Below are positions 1-9,619 of a stretch of 64,000 bases of DNA, piece by piece (the stretch's first letter is position 1; each line of letters begins with the position of its first letter). The DNA is taken from contig NZ_BNCI01000002.1 in assembly GCF_014656395.1 (NCBI RefSeq), positions 1,364,001 to 1,428,000 of the forward strand, in the 5' to 3' direction. Under the pieces are notes generated by a model. It worked only from the letters and a program-made list of their open reading frames with translations. It was not told where the DNA came from and made no database searches. Both the position numbers and the translations under genes were made by a program. The stretch comes from Kordiimonas sediminis. GTDB lineage: Bacteria; Pseudomonadota; Alphaproteobacteria; Sphingomonadales; Kordiimonadaceae.

Positions 1-39
1 AAATATGTCCAGTCATAATACCCAATAAAGGAAACAGGC

Positions 40-1185
40 ATGAGCAGGATAGCCCTACCCCGAATTTTAGAAATAGGCGGCGGCAGCATTGATCGCTTGC
101 CGAATGTGCTCGCCTCTCTTGGGCTGTCAAAGCCTCTGCTGGTGACCGATCCTTTCATGGTGACACAGCCTGGCTGTGACCGTGTTCTGGAGAATTTACC
201 ATCGGGAACGCCTGTGTATTCTGACACAGTTACAGACCCGACAAGCGATATTATTGAAATCGGGACTACAATCCTTCAGGAGGGAAACTTCGATTCTATC
301 GTCGCTTTTGGCGGAGGGTCCAGCATGGACACGGCAAAGGCAATGTCTATCGTTGCTGCAAATGGTGGCCATATTCGGGACTATAAGGCCCCAAACCCTA
401 TCCCCAAAGCTGGCTTACCGGTTATTGCCGTGCCTACCACTGCGGGCACGGGGTCTGAGGCTACGATGGTCACAGTGGTCACCGATACTGCATCAGATGA
501 GAAAATGATGATCAAAGGGCTCCCTGCCCTGCCGCTTGCTGCTATTGTTGATTTTGAATTCACCTATACGGTCCCTTTCAGAACCACGGCGGACACAGGC
601 ATTGACAGCCTGTGCCATGCGATCGAAGCCTACACCAGCAAGCTTGCCAGCCCTTTCACAGACAGCTTCGCCCTAAGCGCCATGAAACGGATCAGCGCGC
701 ACCTGAAAACCGCCTGCTATGAGCCTCTGGATCCAATCGCACGGTCCCAGATGATGTTAGCTGCAACGGAGGCAGGGATCGCATTCTCCAACGCATCAGT
801 CACCCTGACACACGGCATGAGCCGCCCGATAGGCGCGCATTTTCACGTCCCACACGGCCTGTCAAATGCCATGCTGCTACCAGCTGTTACGAAGTTCAGT
901 ATCGACAATGCCCAAGAGAGATTTGCAGACTGTGCACGCGCTATGGACTTAACCCAAACCAACTGTAATGACGAAGCCTGCGATATACTGGTCCGCACAT
1001 TGATTGATCAAAACACAGAGCTGAAGGTACCTACCCCAAAAGCATATGGCATTGATGAAGAAAAATATCATGCTGCCATCCCATTGATGGCGCAGCAGGC
1101 TATCGCATCGGGCTCACCCGGTAATAATCCGCGCGTCCCATCCGCGTCAGAAATAGAGGAGCTTTACAAGGAAATATGGGACTAA
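40..1185 (+). CDS. Iron-containing (group III) alcohol dehydrogenase
   Basis: NAD(P)-dependent dehydrogenase that interconverts alcohols and aldehydes or ketones using a bound divalent metal. The 381-residue length is normal for the family. The nucleotide-binding motif GGGSSMDTAK is at residues 91-100. Likely metal ligands are Asp189 and His193 (DSLCHAIEAY), His258 (LTHGM) and His272 (PHGLSNA), matching the Asp-His-His-His set of FucO-type enzymes. The ATG follows an AAGGAAA ribosome site about nine bases upstream. It stands alone: the next gene begins 123 bases later behind its own leader. The family is secure, but the substrate cannot be told from sequence; lactaldehyde, hydroxybutyrate or another short alcohol are all possible. 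Confidence 0.92.
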   Translation: MSRIALPRILEIGGGSIDRLPNVLASLGLSKPLLVTDPFMVTQPGCDRVLENLPSGTPVYSDTVTDPTSDIIEIGTTILQEGNFDSIVAFGGGSSMDTAKAMSIVAANGGHIRDYKAPNPIPKAGLPVIAVPTTAGTGSEATMVTVVTDTASDEKMMIKGLPALPLAAIVDFEFTYTVPFRTTADTGIDSLCHAIEAYTSKLASPFTDSFALSAMKRISAHLKTACYEPLDPIARSQMMLAATEAGIAFSNASVTLTHGMSRPIGAHFHVPHGLSNAMLLPAVTKFSIDNAQERFADCARAMDLTQTNCNDEACDILVRTLIDQNTELKVPTPKAYGIDEEKYHAAIPLMAQQAIASGSPGNNPRVPSASEIEELYKEIWD

Positions 1186-1308
1186 AGTATAAATGTGAAT
1201 TGACCTTTGATTGATTAGACCTATCCTAAATTTGGGGTATCACACATGATCATAGTTGCAAAAAACAAACAAAAAACTGCACGATCATGAACCAGAAAAG
1301 GGAAGAAA

Positions 1309-2532
1309 ATGTTTAGGAAACGCACAAATCACTCACTTTACGCCCTTGCGATCGGGGGTATGTTACTAGGAACACCACTATCCGCTACTGCCCAGGAAAA
1401 TCTTGTTCCAGAACCCTTTCGCGGCGCTACTGCCGATAGCAATTTCACATTATCCTATGATGATGTTGATATGGTGCTTAACCAGGTTGTCCTGGAGACA
1501 GGACGATCCAGTCGTGAGACAAGCGGCAGAGAATATGCGACAACGGGCACCCGCATCCTACGTTCCGCTAGTGGCAAATACAGACTTGAAGGCAACCGAG
1601 TAGACTTTTTCGCATTTAAAAATCCTGAAAATTTCGAAATCCTGCAAAAAGTTCGGCGCAGTTTGGAGGCTGTACCCTCGGAGCTTCCTCTCCATCATTT
1701 ATCTGAAAAAGAGCAACTAGCCTACTGGTTAAACCTATATAACATCACCATGATTGAACAGATTTCTAAGGTCTTTCCAGAATCGAGCCTGAAGAAATTC
1801 TATGACGGTACTGACGGTAACTCAGAAATATGGGATGAAAAAGTTTTGAATGTTGCAGGTGTGCCTTTGTCTTTAAATGACATTCACCACAAAATCCTGA
1901 TCCCGAAATATGAAAATCCGCTCATTCTATACGGCCTATTTCAGGGCATTGTAGGCGGACCCAACATCAGAGGCGAAGCTTACACAGGACGCCGCGTATG
2001 GCATCAATTATCTGAAAACGCAAAAGAGTTCATCAATTCAAATCGTGGCACCCAACGACGGGATGACAGGGTATTCCGCGTATCAACATATTATGAAGCC
2101 AATCGGGAACTGTTTCCAGAGTTTGACGAGGATATGAGAGAACATCTTTTGCAATATATTTCACCAGCACTGGAACGTAAGGTTAGGAGTTCTTCTCGTA
2201 TGTCGCCTAACATTCAGTCTTGGTATATCGCTGACCTGCAGGGCGGCAACCGCACACAATCTTCCAGAACCATGGGCCATGCGGCTCTGCTTGGTGCCAT
2301 CGAGGGCGGACCATCCGGTACGTTCTCAGCAGATGGCACGGGCGGTGCAGGACACCTTGCGTCTGAGTGGGTTGGTAAGTTTTCCGATTCAAGCCTAATG
2401 AACCTTCGCTTCCCGGTCCATGTCCTTGAGTATGTAAAGAAACTACGGGAACGTAACCGTCACGACAGACAAGGGAACGTTATTATGGAAGAAATTGACA
2501 ATTCTTCCGACACCACAGAAAACAACCAATAA
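1309..2532 (+). CDS. Secreted DUF547-domain protein
   Basis: A protein of unknown function, 407 residues. Residues 1-29 form a Sec signal peptide: a basic start, a hydrophobic core and an Ala-Thr-Ala-Gln end. The DUF547 core lies around residues 110-260, with the family's Trp-Leu-Asn-x-Tyr-Asn stretch at 138-150 (AYWLNLYNITMIEQI) and a later conserved block LYGLFQGIVGGPNI. The C-terminal tail after about residue 380 is charged and probably disordered. It lies 14 bases upstream of the S9 peptidase gene and is probably co-transcribed with it, which suggests both work outside the cytoplasm. DUF547 has no established biochemical activity, so no function is assigned. Confidence 0.85.
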   Translation: MFRKRTNHSLYALAIGGMLLGTPLSATAQENLVPEPFRGATADSNFTLSYDDVDMVLNQVVLETGRSSRETSGREYATTGTRILRSASGKYRLEGNRVDFFAFKNPENFEILQKVRRSLEAVPSELPLHHLSEKEQLAYWLNLYNITMIEQISKVFPESSLKKFYDGTDGNSEIWDEKVLNVAGVPLSLNDIHHKILIPKYENPLILYGLFQGIVGGPNIRGEAYTGRRVWHQLSENAKEFINSNRGTQRRDDRVFRVSTYYEANRELFPEFDEDMREHLLQYISPALERKVRSSSRMSPNIQSWYIADLQGGNRTQSSRTMGHAALLGAIEGGPSGTFSADGTGGAGHLASEWVGKFSDSSLMNLRFPVHVLEYVKKLRERNRHDRQGNVIMEEIDNSSDTTENNQ

Positions 2533-2546
2533 TCTAGAGGGGTATT

Positions 2547-4592
2547 ATGAGCAGAGTAAGTAGTCTTCACACTATTATGGGTGTACTTTTTTCCGCAGTT
2601 TCTACAGTGGGACTGCAGGCAGATGATCCTGCAAAATTTAACGCGATAGATGTCTTTGAACTTGAATATGCGTCAAGTCCTCAGGTCTCTCCTGACGGAA
2701 AGCAAATTCTCTATTCTCGTCGCTCCAATGATATTATGACGGATAGCACTCGCTCTAACCTTTGGATCATTAATCGGGACGGTACAGACCACCGTCCCGT
2801 TCTCAGCGGCACCGACAATTACCGAAATGCTGTCTGGTCTCCATCCGGTGACAGAATTGCATATGTCGCCAGCACCAGTGGCGGATCACAAATCCATGTG
2901 CGCTACATGGATACGGGTCAAACTGCCCTTGTAACCAATGTGCGGAAATCACCGGGTTCGCTTACATGGTCACCAGATGGGAAGACAATCGCCTTTACCA
3001 TGAGCGTTGATAACAAAAAAGCGACTGGCGCGAAACTGCCCCCAAAGCCAAAAGGGGCCAAATGGGCACCTCCGGTAAAAGTTATTGATAAAGCACGGTA
3101 TCACCGAGACGGCCGCGGCATCATCGATCCTGCTTTCACCCATATCTTCACCGTCCCTGCAACGGGCGGTACAGCCCGCCAGATAACCAGTGGTGACTTT
3201 AATCATTACGGCTCTCTAAGCTGGACTGCAGACAGCAAAACAATCTATTTCGCTGCTGATCGTCACCCGGACTGGGAATACCGTGTCTATGAAAGTGATA
3301 TTTACGCCGTATCCACAGATACAGGTGAACTTACGCAGATCACAGACGAGCCTGGTTCTGAACGGGCACCCGTTCTGTCACCTTCGGGAAAAAAGCTGGC
3401 ATACATAAAGTCTAACGCTGGCAGACAGGCATACCGCATAGACAGGCTTTTCGTTGCAGACAGCGACGGTGGGAATGCCAAAGGACTAACAGAGGAACTG
3501 GACCGTAAGGTTCGCAATGCCCAGTGGGACAAGGACAAGGGCCTCTATTTCCAGTATATCGACCGCGCCAATGTAAAAGTTGCTTACACAAATCTAAGCG
3601 GCAACCACCGCATTGTGCTAGAGGGACTTGGCGGTACTTCTCTTGGTCGCCCATATTCCAGTGGTGATTATGACGTTAAAAATGGAACGGTTGCCTTCAC
3701 CCTAGGCAAGGCAGACCGACCAGCCGACCTAGCCGTGCACTATAGCGGTAGGGTCAAACAGGTTACCGAACTAAACGAAGACCTGCTTGGTTACAAAACT
3801 CTGGGTAAAACCCATGAGTTGGTTTACCAATCCTCTTTCGACGGGGAAGAAATTCAAGGATGGTATGTTACACCACCGAATTATGATCCGACTAAAGCCT
3901 ACCCAGTGATTCTTGAAATCCATGGCGGCCCTCACCTGTCCTACGGCCCGAATTTTACCGCAGAAATTCAGCGTATGGCAGCAGAGGGCTATGTAGTCTT
4001 CTTTGCCAATCACCGCGGCAGTGCCTCTTATGGTGAACGTTTCGCACGTCTGCTTGAATATAAATATTCCTCCAAGGAAGACTTTGCTGATCATATGTCC
4101 GGGCTCGACAAACTAATTGAAATGGGCGTTGTCGACGGCAGTCAGATGTATATTACGGGCGGCTCTGCTGGCGGCATTGCTTCCGCCTATGCCATTGGCC
4201 TTACCGACCGTTTCCGGGCAGCAGTAGTAGCAAAGCCTGTTATCAACTGGCTTTCCAAGCCTCTGACAGCCGATAGCTACTTATCTCAAATCCCGAACCA
4301 GTTTAAGAAACTCCCATGGGAAGACCCTATGGAATATTGGGAACGGTCGCCTCTATCGCTTGTTGGAAATGTTGTCACGCCAACGATGCTGATTACCGGG
4401 GAAGAAGATCGCCGCACGCCGATTTCAGAGACGGAGCAATTCTACCAGGCACTGAAGCTACGCCGCATCGATACTGTAATGGTACGTGTTCCTGGCTCGC
4501 CACACGGAATTGCTGGCAAGCCTTCCCGTCTGATTGCCAAGGTCGAAAACATGCTTGGCTGGTTCGCCAAATACGCACCTAAAAACGACTAA
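2547..4592 (+). CDS. Secreted S9-family prolyl oligopeptidase-like peptidase
   Basis: Serine peptidase of the prolyl oligopeptidase family (S9), acting on short peptides. The 681-residue protein begins with a signal peptide (residues 1-26), so it is periplasmic or secreted. Residues 30-400 are a beta-propeller with repeated S/TPDGK-like WD40/TolB motifs (QVSPDGKQILYSRRS, WSPDGKTIAFT). Residues 430-680 are an alpha/beta hydrolase domain with a visible triad: Ser540 in GGSAGG, Asp621 in GEEDRRTP and His653 in SPHGI. A ribosome site (GAGGGG) precedes the ATG. It probably shares an operon with the DUF547 gene and is followed by a strong terminator at 4614-4643. Dipeptidyl or acylaminoacyl peptidase specificity is not decidable. 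Confidence 0.92.
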   Translation: MSRVSSLHTIMGVLFSAVSTVGLQADDPAKFNAIDVFELEYASSPQVSPDGKQILYSRRSNDIMTDSTRSNLWIINRDGTDHRPVLSGTDNYRNAVWSPSGDRIAYVASTSGGSQIHVRYMDTGQTALVTNVRKSPGSLTWSPDGKTIAFTMSVDNKKATGAKLPPKPKGAKWAPPVKVIDKARYHRDGRGIIDPAFTHIFTVPATGGTARQITSGDFNHYGSLSWTADSKTIYFAADRHPDWEYRVYESDIYAVSTDTGELTQITDEPGSERAPVLSPSGKKLAYIKSNAGRQAYRIDRLFVADSDGGNAKGLTEELDRKVRNAQWDKDKGLYFQYIDRANVKVAYTNLSGNHRIVLEGLGGTSLGRPYSSGDYDVKNGTVAFTLGKADRPADLAVHYSGRVKQVTELNEDLLGYKTLGKTHELVYQSSFDGEEIQGWYVTPPNYDPTKAYPVILEIHGGPHLSYGPNFTAEIQRMAAEGYVVFFANHRGSASYGERFARLLEYKYSSKEDFADHMSGLDKLIEMGVVDGSQMYITGGSAGGIASAYAIGLTDRFRAAVVAKPVINWLSKPLTADSYLSQIPNQFKKLPWEDPMEYWERSPLSLVGNVVTPTMLITGEEDRRTPISETEQFYQALKLRRIDTVMVRVPGSPHGIAGKPSRLIAKVENMLGWFAKYAPKND

Positions 4593-4613
4593 TTGCATTT
4601 TAGCTTAATCAAT

Positions 4614-4643
4614 AGCGGCTACAAACTGGTGGCCGCTTTTTTT
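4614..4643 (+). terminator. Rho-independent terminator after the S9 peptidase
   Basis: A nine-base-pair stem (AGCGGCTAC against GTGGCCGCT, with one G-U pair) and a six-base loop are followed by seven T residues on the plus strand. It lies 22 bases after the stop codon at 4592 and closes the DUF547/S9 unit. Confidence 0.85.
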
Positions 4644-4751
4644 ATGCCTAGTACACTTTACTGGCACGCTTCTAAACACAGCACCCAACGCCATTTCTTC
4701 CTTATTTTTATCCCACTTTCCAAAGCTCCTGACATGCGTTCAGGGACTAAG

Positions 4752-4810
4752 TGTAATATATTTTTTACTTTTAGTTCTTGAATTATTACATTATGTAATA
4801 TATTTCTTAC
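4752..4810. promoter_or_regulatory. Repeat-rich candidate operator upstream of the membrane protein/XRE pair
   Basis: Two 17-base direct repeats, TGTAATATATTTTTTAC (4752-4768) and TGTAATATATTTCTTAC (4794-4810), differ at one base and are offset by 42 bases, about four helical turns. The second overlaps a perfect 17-base palindrome, TATTACATTATGTAATA, at 4784-4800. A TTGAAT hexamer at 4778-4783 is one possible -35, although the matching -10 (TATTTC) is poor. The region lies 60-120 bases before the gene at 4869, whose operon encodes a small XRE-type DNA-binding protein. Autoregulation is therefore the simplest reading, but it is an inference. Confidence 0.5.
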
Positions 4811-4868
4811 ATACATAACGGCACAAAAAATAAAAAAGCCCGAGTTACAGCAGCAAAAGGATACCTCT

Positions 4869-5333
4869 ATGACTTTCTCCAAGCGTGAAAAAAGCATCTA
4901 TATCGAACTGATTGTCGATATCATTGCAGCCGGATTTTATTTCTCATTTCTGTTCTCTCTCAGCACACCAATTGATAATCCGCTCGAGGCATTGGGCGGT
5001 ACACTTCTCAAAATCACTGTTGCCAGTATTATTGCAACCATCATTCTGCATACCTTCATCATCGGCGCTGATCCTGTCGAAGCTGAAGACGAGCGGGATA
5101 AAGCAATAAAACATCGTTCAACGCAACTTGGCTATTATGCGCTCTTTACTCTGAATGTGATTATCATTGGATCAATCTTCATTGATACCTTTCTGGAAAT
5201 TCCCGGATCACAGCCTCGTTTTGTCGCACTGGACACCCCCTTCATGATTGCTAATGCAATCGTATTTGCCCTAATCGCAGCTGGTTTGGTGAAAGGCGTT
5301 TCACAGTTGGTCTTATACCGCAGAGGGTTTTAG
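4869..5333 (+). CDS. Small four-helix membrane protein (DUF2178-like)
   Basis: A 154-residue integral membrane protein with four predicted helices, near residues 12-33, 45-68, 92-112 and 127-147. Between helices 2 and 3 lies an acidic/basic cytoplasmic loop containing [12 protein letters not shown], which resembles the conserved DERD-x-A motif of DUF2178 proteins. A ribosome site (AAAGGA) precedes the ATG. The stop codon is two bases before the start of the XRE regulator at 5336, so the two are surely translated from one message. Pairs of this kind are common, with the regulator often controlling the membrane protein. No function is established for this family. Confidence 0.75.
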   Translation: MTFSKREKSIYIELIVDIIAAGFYFSFLFSLSTPIDNPLEALGGTLLKITVASIIATIILHTFIIGADPVEAEDERDKAIKHRSTQLGYYALFTLNVIIIGSIFIDTFLEIPGSQPRFVALDTPFMIANAIVFALIAAGLVKGVSQLVLYRRGF

Positions 5334-5335
5334 GG

Positions 5336-5557
5336 ATGAGCAAAATGCCAAAACTAAAGATTGATAATTCAATCAGGGCACTTCGGTTCGAGGCCGGAGA
5401 GATGACGCAAGCGGAACTGGCAAACCGGGTAGGCGTTACCCGGCAAACCATCATTGCACTTGAACAGGGAAAATACTCTCCGTCACTAGAACTTGCCTTC
5501 AGGGTGGCACAAGCATTCGGCAAAGAAATCGGGGACGTTTTTAGCTGCTCTGTGTAG
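5336..5557 (+). CDS. Small XRE/Cro-family transcriptional regulator
   Basis: A 73-residue protein that is almost entirely one helix-turn-helix domain: [20 protein letters not shown] at residues 22-41 is the HTH, and [20 protein letters not shown] is the typical helix 4-5 stretch of the Cro/C1/YgzD group. It has no effector or dimerisation domain. It begins two bases after the membrane-protein stop codon and is translationally coupled to it. Its 3' end overlaps the oppositely oriented hutG gene by 17 bases (5541-5557), leaving no room for an intergenic terminator. It probably binds the palindrome/direct-repeat region at 4752-4810. Confidence 0.88.
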   Translation: MSKMPKLKIDNSIRALRFEAGEMTQAELANRVGVTRQTIIALEQGKYSPSLELAFRVAQAFGKEIGDVFSCSV

Positions 5558-6320
5558 CTGCCAGTATAAAGTTTTCCATAGCGGACTGAATGACGGGTTT
5601 AACATTTTGCGCACGGGCGGCATCATACTCAAATGGCGGTTTTTCAGACATATAGGTTCGCTGACTAAGCTCAAGCTGAATTGCATGGACACCCTTTTCC
5701 GGATCGCCATACGTGCGGGTGATATAGCCCCCTTTAAAGCGTTCATTTTGAACCATGCTATAGGAATTTGATGCACGACTAAAAGCACCCACAACCGCGG
5801 CCAACAGATCAACTGCGCAGGACTGACCACTATTGGTTCCCAGATTAATGTCCGGCAATTGGCCTTCAAAAAATCGTGGGACTTCGGACCGGATGGAATG
5901 CGCATCCCACAACAGCGCGTATCCATATTTCCCCTTGATCCGAGCGAGCTGTTCTTTCAAGGCGGTGTGATAAGGGTGCCAATATGCCTCTGTTCGCTTT
6001 GCTATCTCGGCATCATCGGGCTCACTCCCTTTGCGATAAAGTGGCATATGATCAAAAGTAGACGTTGGGCATAGCTCTGTCACACTTTGACCTGGATACA
6101 AGCTAACCCCCGACGGATCACGGTTCAAATCGATAACATAGCGGCTGTAATTCGCCTGCAAAACCGTTGCACCAATCTTTGGAAGGAAATCATACAACTG
6201 CTGCAGATGCCAGTCTGTATCAGCCAGTATCTGTGCCGCGGGTGCCATCTGATCCCCAACCGGTCCCAGCTCCAATCCAGAATGCGGCATGGAGACTAAT
6301 AGCGGACTGTCTCCATGCAC
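5541..6320 (-). CDS. hutG: N-formylglutamate deformylase (HutG)
   Basis: Hydrolyses N-formyl-L-glutamate to glutamate and formate, the last step of the five-step histidine pathway; it pairs with HutF in the same operon. The N-formylglutamate amidohydrolase family is recognised from [16 protein letters not shown] near the N-terminus, [11 protein letters not shown] and [10 protein letters not shown], which hold likely metal ligands. The first conventional start in frame is GTG at 6320, giving 259 residues, but no ribosome site precedes it. Readable homologous-looking sequence ([10 protein letters not shown]) extends upstream towards an ATT codon at 6344 that overlaps the hutH stop. The start is therefore uncertain. 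It is the last gene of the leftward operon and overlaps the convergent XRE gene. Confidence 0.88.
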   Translation of the reverse strand: MHGDSPLLVSMPHSGLELGPVGDQMAPAAQILADTDWHLQQLYDFLPKIGATVLQANYSRYVIDLNRDPSGVSLYPGQSVTELCPTSTFDHMPLYRKGSEPDDAEIAKRTEAYWHPYHTALKEQLARIKGKYGYALLWDAHSIRSEVPRFFEGQLPDINLGTNSGQSCAVDLLAAVVGAFSRASNSYSMVQNERFKGGYITRTYGDPEKGVHAIQLELSQRTYMSEKPPFEYDAARAQNVKPVIQSAMENFILAATQSS

Positions 6321-6337
6321 CAGAGTGTAAATATCTT

Positions 6338-7891
6338 TTATAATGGTTCGCTCCCAAAGGTTGTTGACGGCAGAATCTCCTCAACAAACATAGTCAGTTC
6401 ACCAGATTCAACAAGGGTGCGGATGGCTTTGATATCAGGTGCAAACAGCCGGTCCTTGTCAAAGGGTGGTACAAGCGCCCGAATGCGGCCTTGCACCTGC
6501 TCGAGCACATCGGTTGTGCGTAACGGACGGTGGAAGTGAATGCCCTGTGCCGCCGCCAGTAACTCAATGGCAATAACAGCAGCACCGTTACCCGCCATTT
6601 CAAGCAGACGGCGCCCGGCAAAGGTCGCCATAGATACATGGTCTTCCTGCCCCGCACTGGTAGGAATACTGTCCACACTTGCAGGGTGTGCCAGGGTTTT
6701 ATTTTCGCTAACCAGGGCCGCAGCCGTGACCTGCGCGATCATAAAACCACTGTTCAACCCGCCTTGTTCCACCAAAAATGCTGGTAAGCCTGACAGTTTT
6801 GGATCAACCAGCAGGCTGATACGCCGCTCGGAAATGCTGTCAATTTCTGCAATTGCGAGGGCAAGCATATCAGCTGCCATGGCAACAGGTTCAGCATGAA
6901 AATTCCCACCCGACAGAATGTCTCCCGCATCAGAAAAGATCAGCGGGTTATCCGTCACTGCATTTGCTTCTGTCAGCAACACATCGGCTGACTGGCGCAT
7001 AACCGTTAAGGCAGCGCCCATGACCTGCGGCTGACAGCGCAGGCTGTATGGATCCTGTACCTTCTCACAGTTCACATGGGACTGCTGAATTTCTGAATCT
7101 GACAATAGATCACGGTACATCGCAGCAATATCAATCTGCCCTGTCTGGCGGCGCACTTTATGGATACGGGCATCAAAAGGAACCCTGCTGCCTTTCATTG
7201 CCTCAACCGACATTGCACCGGCCAGAACGGCACCTGCGAACAGATTTTCCGCCTCAAACAACCCTGCAAGCGCGAAGGCCGTTGATACCTGTGTGCCATT
7301 CAATAAGGCCAGCCCTTCTTTGGCCTCCAATGCAAGTGGCTCGATCCCTGCAATCTTCAACCCTTCAGCAGCCGTCAGGGTTTTACCGTCATACGTAACA
7401 TCCCCAACCCCCAGCAGCACAGCAGACATGTGGGCAAGCGGTGCCAGATCACCTGACGCCCCTACTGATCCTTTTGATGGAACAACGGGATACACCTCGG
7501 CATTCAAAAGCGCGATCAAATTTGAAATCACAATGGGCCTGACGCCAGAGAAACCTTGTGCCAGACTGGCTGCTTTCATCGCCAGAATTAGGCGTACAAC
7601 TGGCTCGCTGATTGGGTCCCCTGTCCCTGCTGCGTGGCTTAACACCAGATTTTCCTGCAACAGTTTCACATCCTCAGACGGGATACGCGTCTGCGCCATC
7701 AGGCCAAAGCCAGTATTGATGCCGTAGGCCGTATCCCCCCGCTCGATCAGGTCCGTTACCGTCTTACGGGATTGTTCCACGGCACCAAGATATTCGTCCA
7801 CTAACTCCAGGGTGACAGGGCTGCTATAAATATGGCGCAGGTCTTTCAGGCTGAATGTACCGGCCTTTCGCAGCATATGCATTTTACTCAT
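6338..7891 (-). CDS. hutH: Histidine ammonia-lyase (HutH)
   Basis: Deaminates L-histidine to urocanate and ammonia, the first step of histidine breakdown; cytoplasmic homotetramer. From the ATG at 7891 the protein is 517 residues, normal for the family. The Ala-Ser-Gly triad that cyclises into the MIO electrophile is at residues 145-147 within [12 protein letters not shown]. The N-terminal substrate loop YGINTGFG is at 57-64. An upstream in-frame codon exists at 7945, but 7891 is preferred because it gives the expected N-terminus and a 4-base ATGA overlap with hutU. The gene lies between hutU and hutG in the leftward operon. Confidence 0.97.
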   Translation of the reverse strand: MSKMHMLRKAGTFSLKDLRHIYSSPVTLELVDEYLGAVEQSRKTVTDLIERGDTAYGINTGFGLMAQTRIPSEDVKLLQENLVLSHAAGTGDPISEPVVRLILAMKAASLAQGFSGVRPIVISNLIALLNAEVYPVVPSKGSVGASGDLAPLAHMSAVLLGVGDVTYDGKTLTAAEGLKIAGIEPLALEAKEGLALLNGTQVSTAFALAGLFEAENLFAGAVLAGAMSVEAMKGSRVPFDARIHKVRRQTGQIDIAAMYRDLLSDSEIQQSHVNCEKVQDPYSLRCQPQVMGAALTVMRQSADVLLTEANAVTDNPLIFSDAGDILSGGNFHAEPVAMAADMLALAIAEIDSISERRISLLVDPKLSGLPAFLVEQGGLNSGFMIAQVTAAALVSENKTLAHPASVDSIPTSAGQEDHVSMATFAGRRLLEMAGNGAAVIAIELLAAAQGIHFHRPLRTTDVLEQVQGRIRALVPPFDKDRLFAPDIKAIRTLVESGELTMFVEEILPSTTFGSEPL

Positions 7892-9558
7892 GTCCGTGCC
7901 CCCTTGTTCAGCATAGGCAGGTTCAGCCCTTTTTCTGCAGCACAATCCCGTGCGATGTCATACCCAGCATCTGCATGGCGCATGACGCCAGTGGCAGGAT
8001 CATTCCACAGAACACGACCAATGCGCTTGTCCGCAGCCTCTGACCCATCACACAAAATCACCACGCCGGAATGCTGGCTATACCCCATGCCAACGCCGCC
8101 ACCATGATGCAGGCTAACCCAGGTTGCACCGGATGCCGTATTCAGCAACGCATTCAGAAGCGGCCAGTCAGATACTGCATCAGATCCGTCCATCATGCTT
8201 TCTGTTTCTCGGTTGGGGCTGGCAACGCTGCCGCTGTCCAAATGATCGCGTCCAATGACAACCGGCGCAGACAATTCGCCATTTCTGACCATTTCATTGA
8301 ATGCAAGCCCCAGACGGTGACGGTCTCCAAGACCCACCCAGCAAATCCGTGCAGGCAGCCCCTGAAAACTGATGCGGTCACGTGCCATATCAAGCCAGCG
8401 GTGCAGGTGCGTATTATCAGGCAGTAGCTCTTTCACCTTCTGATCTGTTTTATAAATATCCTCCGGATCACCGGACAGTGCTGCCCAGCGGAACGGCCCG
8501 ACGCCCCTGCAAAAAAGTGGACGCACATACGCTGGTACAAACCCTGGAAAATCAAAAGCATTTTCCACACCTTCATCAAAAGCCATCTGACGAATATTAT
8601 TGCCGTAATCTACGGTCGGCACGCCCATCGCGTGATACGCAAGCATTGCCTGAACATGAACAGCCATCGACTTTTTAGCCGCCTTTGCGACCTCGTCTTT
8701 ATGTGTCTCGCGCTTACTGAACCAGTCTTCAACCGTCCAGCCGATCGGCAGATATCCATTAACCGGATCATGTGCTGATGTCTGATCTGTCAATGCATCA
8801 GGCCTGATCCCTGCCTCGATCATTTTAGGCATCAGTTCAGCCACGTTCCCAAGCACACCAACAGAAATTGTTTTGCCTTCACTGTGGGCCTGATCAATCA
8901 GGGTAACCGCTTCTTCTACCGTGTCAGCACGCGTATCCAGATATCTGGTGCGCAGTCTGAAATCTATCGACTTTTCCTGACATTCGATTGCCAGACAGCT
9001 AAACCCGGCCATAGTGGCAGCAAGTGGCTGCGCACCGCCCATTCCGCCAAGACCAGCAGTTAGAATCCATTTGCTTTTTGGATCGCCTCCGAAATGTTGG
9101 CGTCCCATTTCTACAAATGTCTCGTAAGTTCCCTGCACAATCCCCTGACTACCGATATAAATCCATGAACCAGCAGTCATCTGGCCGTACATCATCAGCC
9201 CTTTTTTATCCAGTTCATTGAAATGCTCCCAATTTGCCCACGCTGGTACCAAATTACTGTTAGCAATCAGAACACGCGGGGCATCACTGTGGGTGCGAAA
9301 GATGCCAACGGGCTTGCCAGACTGAACAAGCAGCGTTTCATCTTCTTCCATGGACTGCAGGCTGGAAACGATCTTGTCGTAACATTCCCAATTTCGTGCA
9401 GCTCGCCCAATACCACCATATACCACTAATTCTTCAGGGTTTTCGGCCACATCAGGGTCCAGATTGTTCATGAGCATGCGCATCGGGGCTTCGAGCGCCC
9501 AGCTTTTACAGGATAATTCTGTGCCGTGCGGAGATCTGATATCAGGACGATTTTTCAT
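7888..9558 (-). CDS. hutU: Urocanate hydratase (HutU)
   Basis: Converts urocanate to 4-imidazolone-5-propionate, step two of histidine degradation, using tightly bound NAD+ as an electrophile. The 556-residue length matches the family. The NAD-binding glycine-rich stretch [10 protein letters not shown] is at residues 169-178, and near the C-terminus the motif [15 protein letters not shown] is characteristic of urocanases. The ATG follows AAGGAATATAAGA. The stop overlaps the hutH start by four bases (ATGA), implying coupled translation. The 61-base gap to hutC carries no clear HutC site, so hutU is probably read from the hutF promoter. Confidence 0.97.
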   Translation of the reverse strand: MKNRPDIRSPHGTELSCKSWALEAPMRMLMNNLDPDVAENPEELVVYGGIGRAARNWECYDKIVSSLQSMEEDETLLVQSGKPVGIFRTHSDAPRVLIANSNLVPAWANWEHFNELDKKGLMMYGQMTAGSWIYIGSQGIVQGTYETFVEMGRQHFGGDPKSKWILTAGLGGMGGAQPLAATMAGFSCLAIECQEKSIDFRLRTRYLDTRADTVEEAVTLIDQAHSEGKTISVGVLGNVAELMPKMIEAGIRPDALTDQTSAHDPVNGYLPIGWTVEDWFSKRETHKDEVAKAAKKSMAVHVQAMLAYHAMGVPTVDYGNNIRQMAFDEGVENAFDFPGFVPAYVRPLFCRGVGPFRWAALSGDPEDIYKTDQKVKELLPDNTHLHRWLDMARDRISFQGLPARICWVGLGDRHRLGLAFNEMVRNGELSAPVVIGRDHLDSGSVASPNRETESMMDGSDAVSDWPLLNALLNTASGATWVSLHHGGGVGMGYSQHSGVVILCDGSEAADKRIGRVLWNDPATGVMRHADAGYDIARDCAAEKGLNLPMLNKGART

Positions 9559-9619
9559 TCTTATATTCCTTGGATGTCTTCAAAATTATATTGTATTTCT
9601 GCCAACTGTTCAGCAGACA

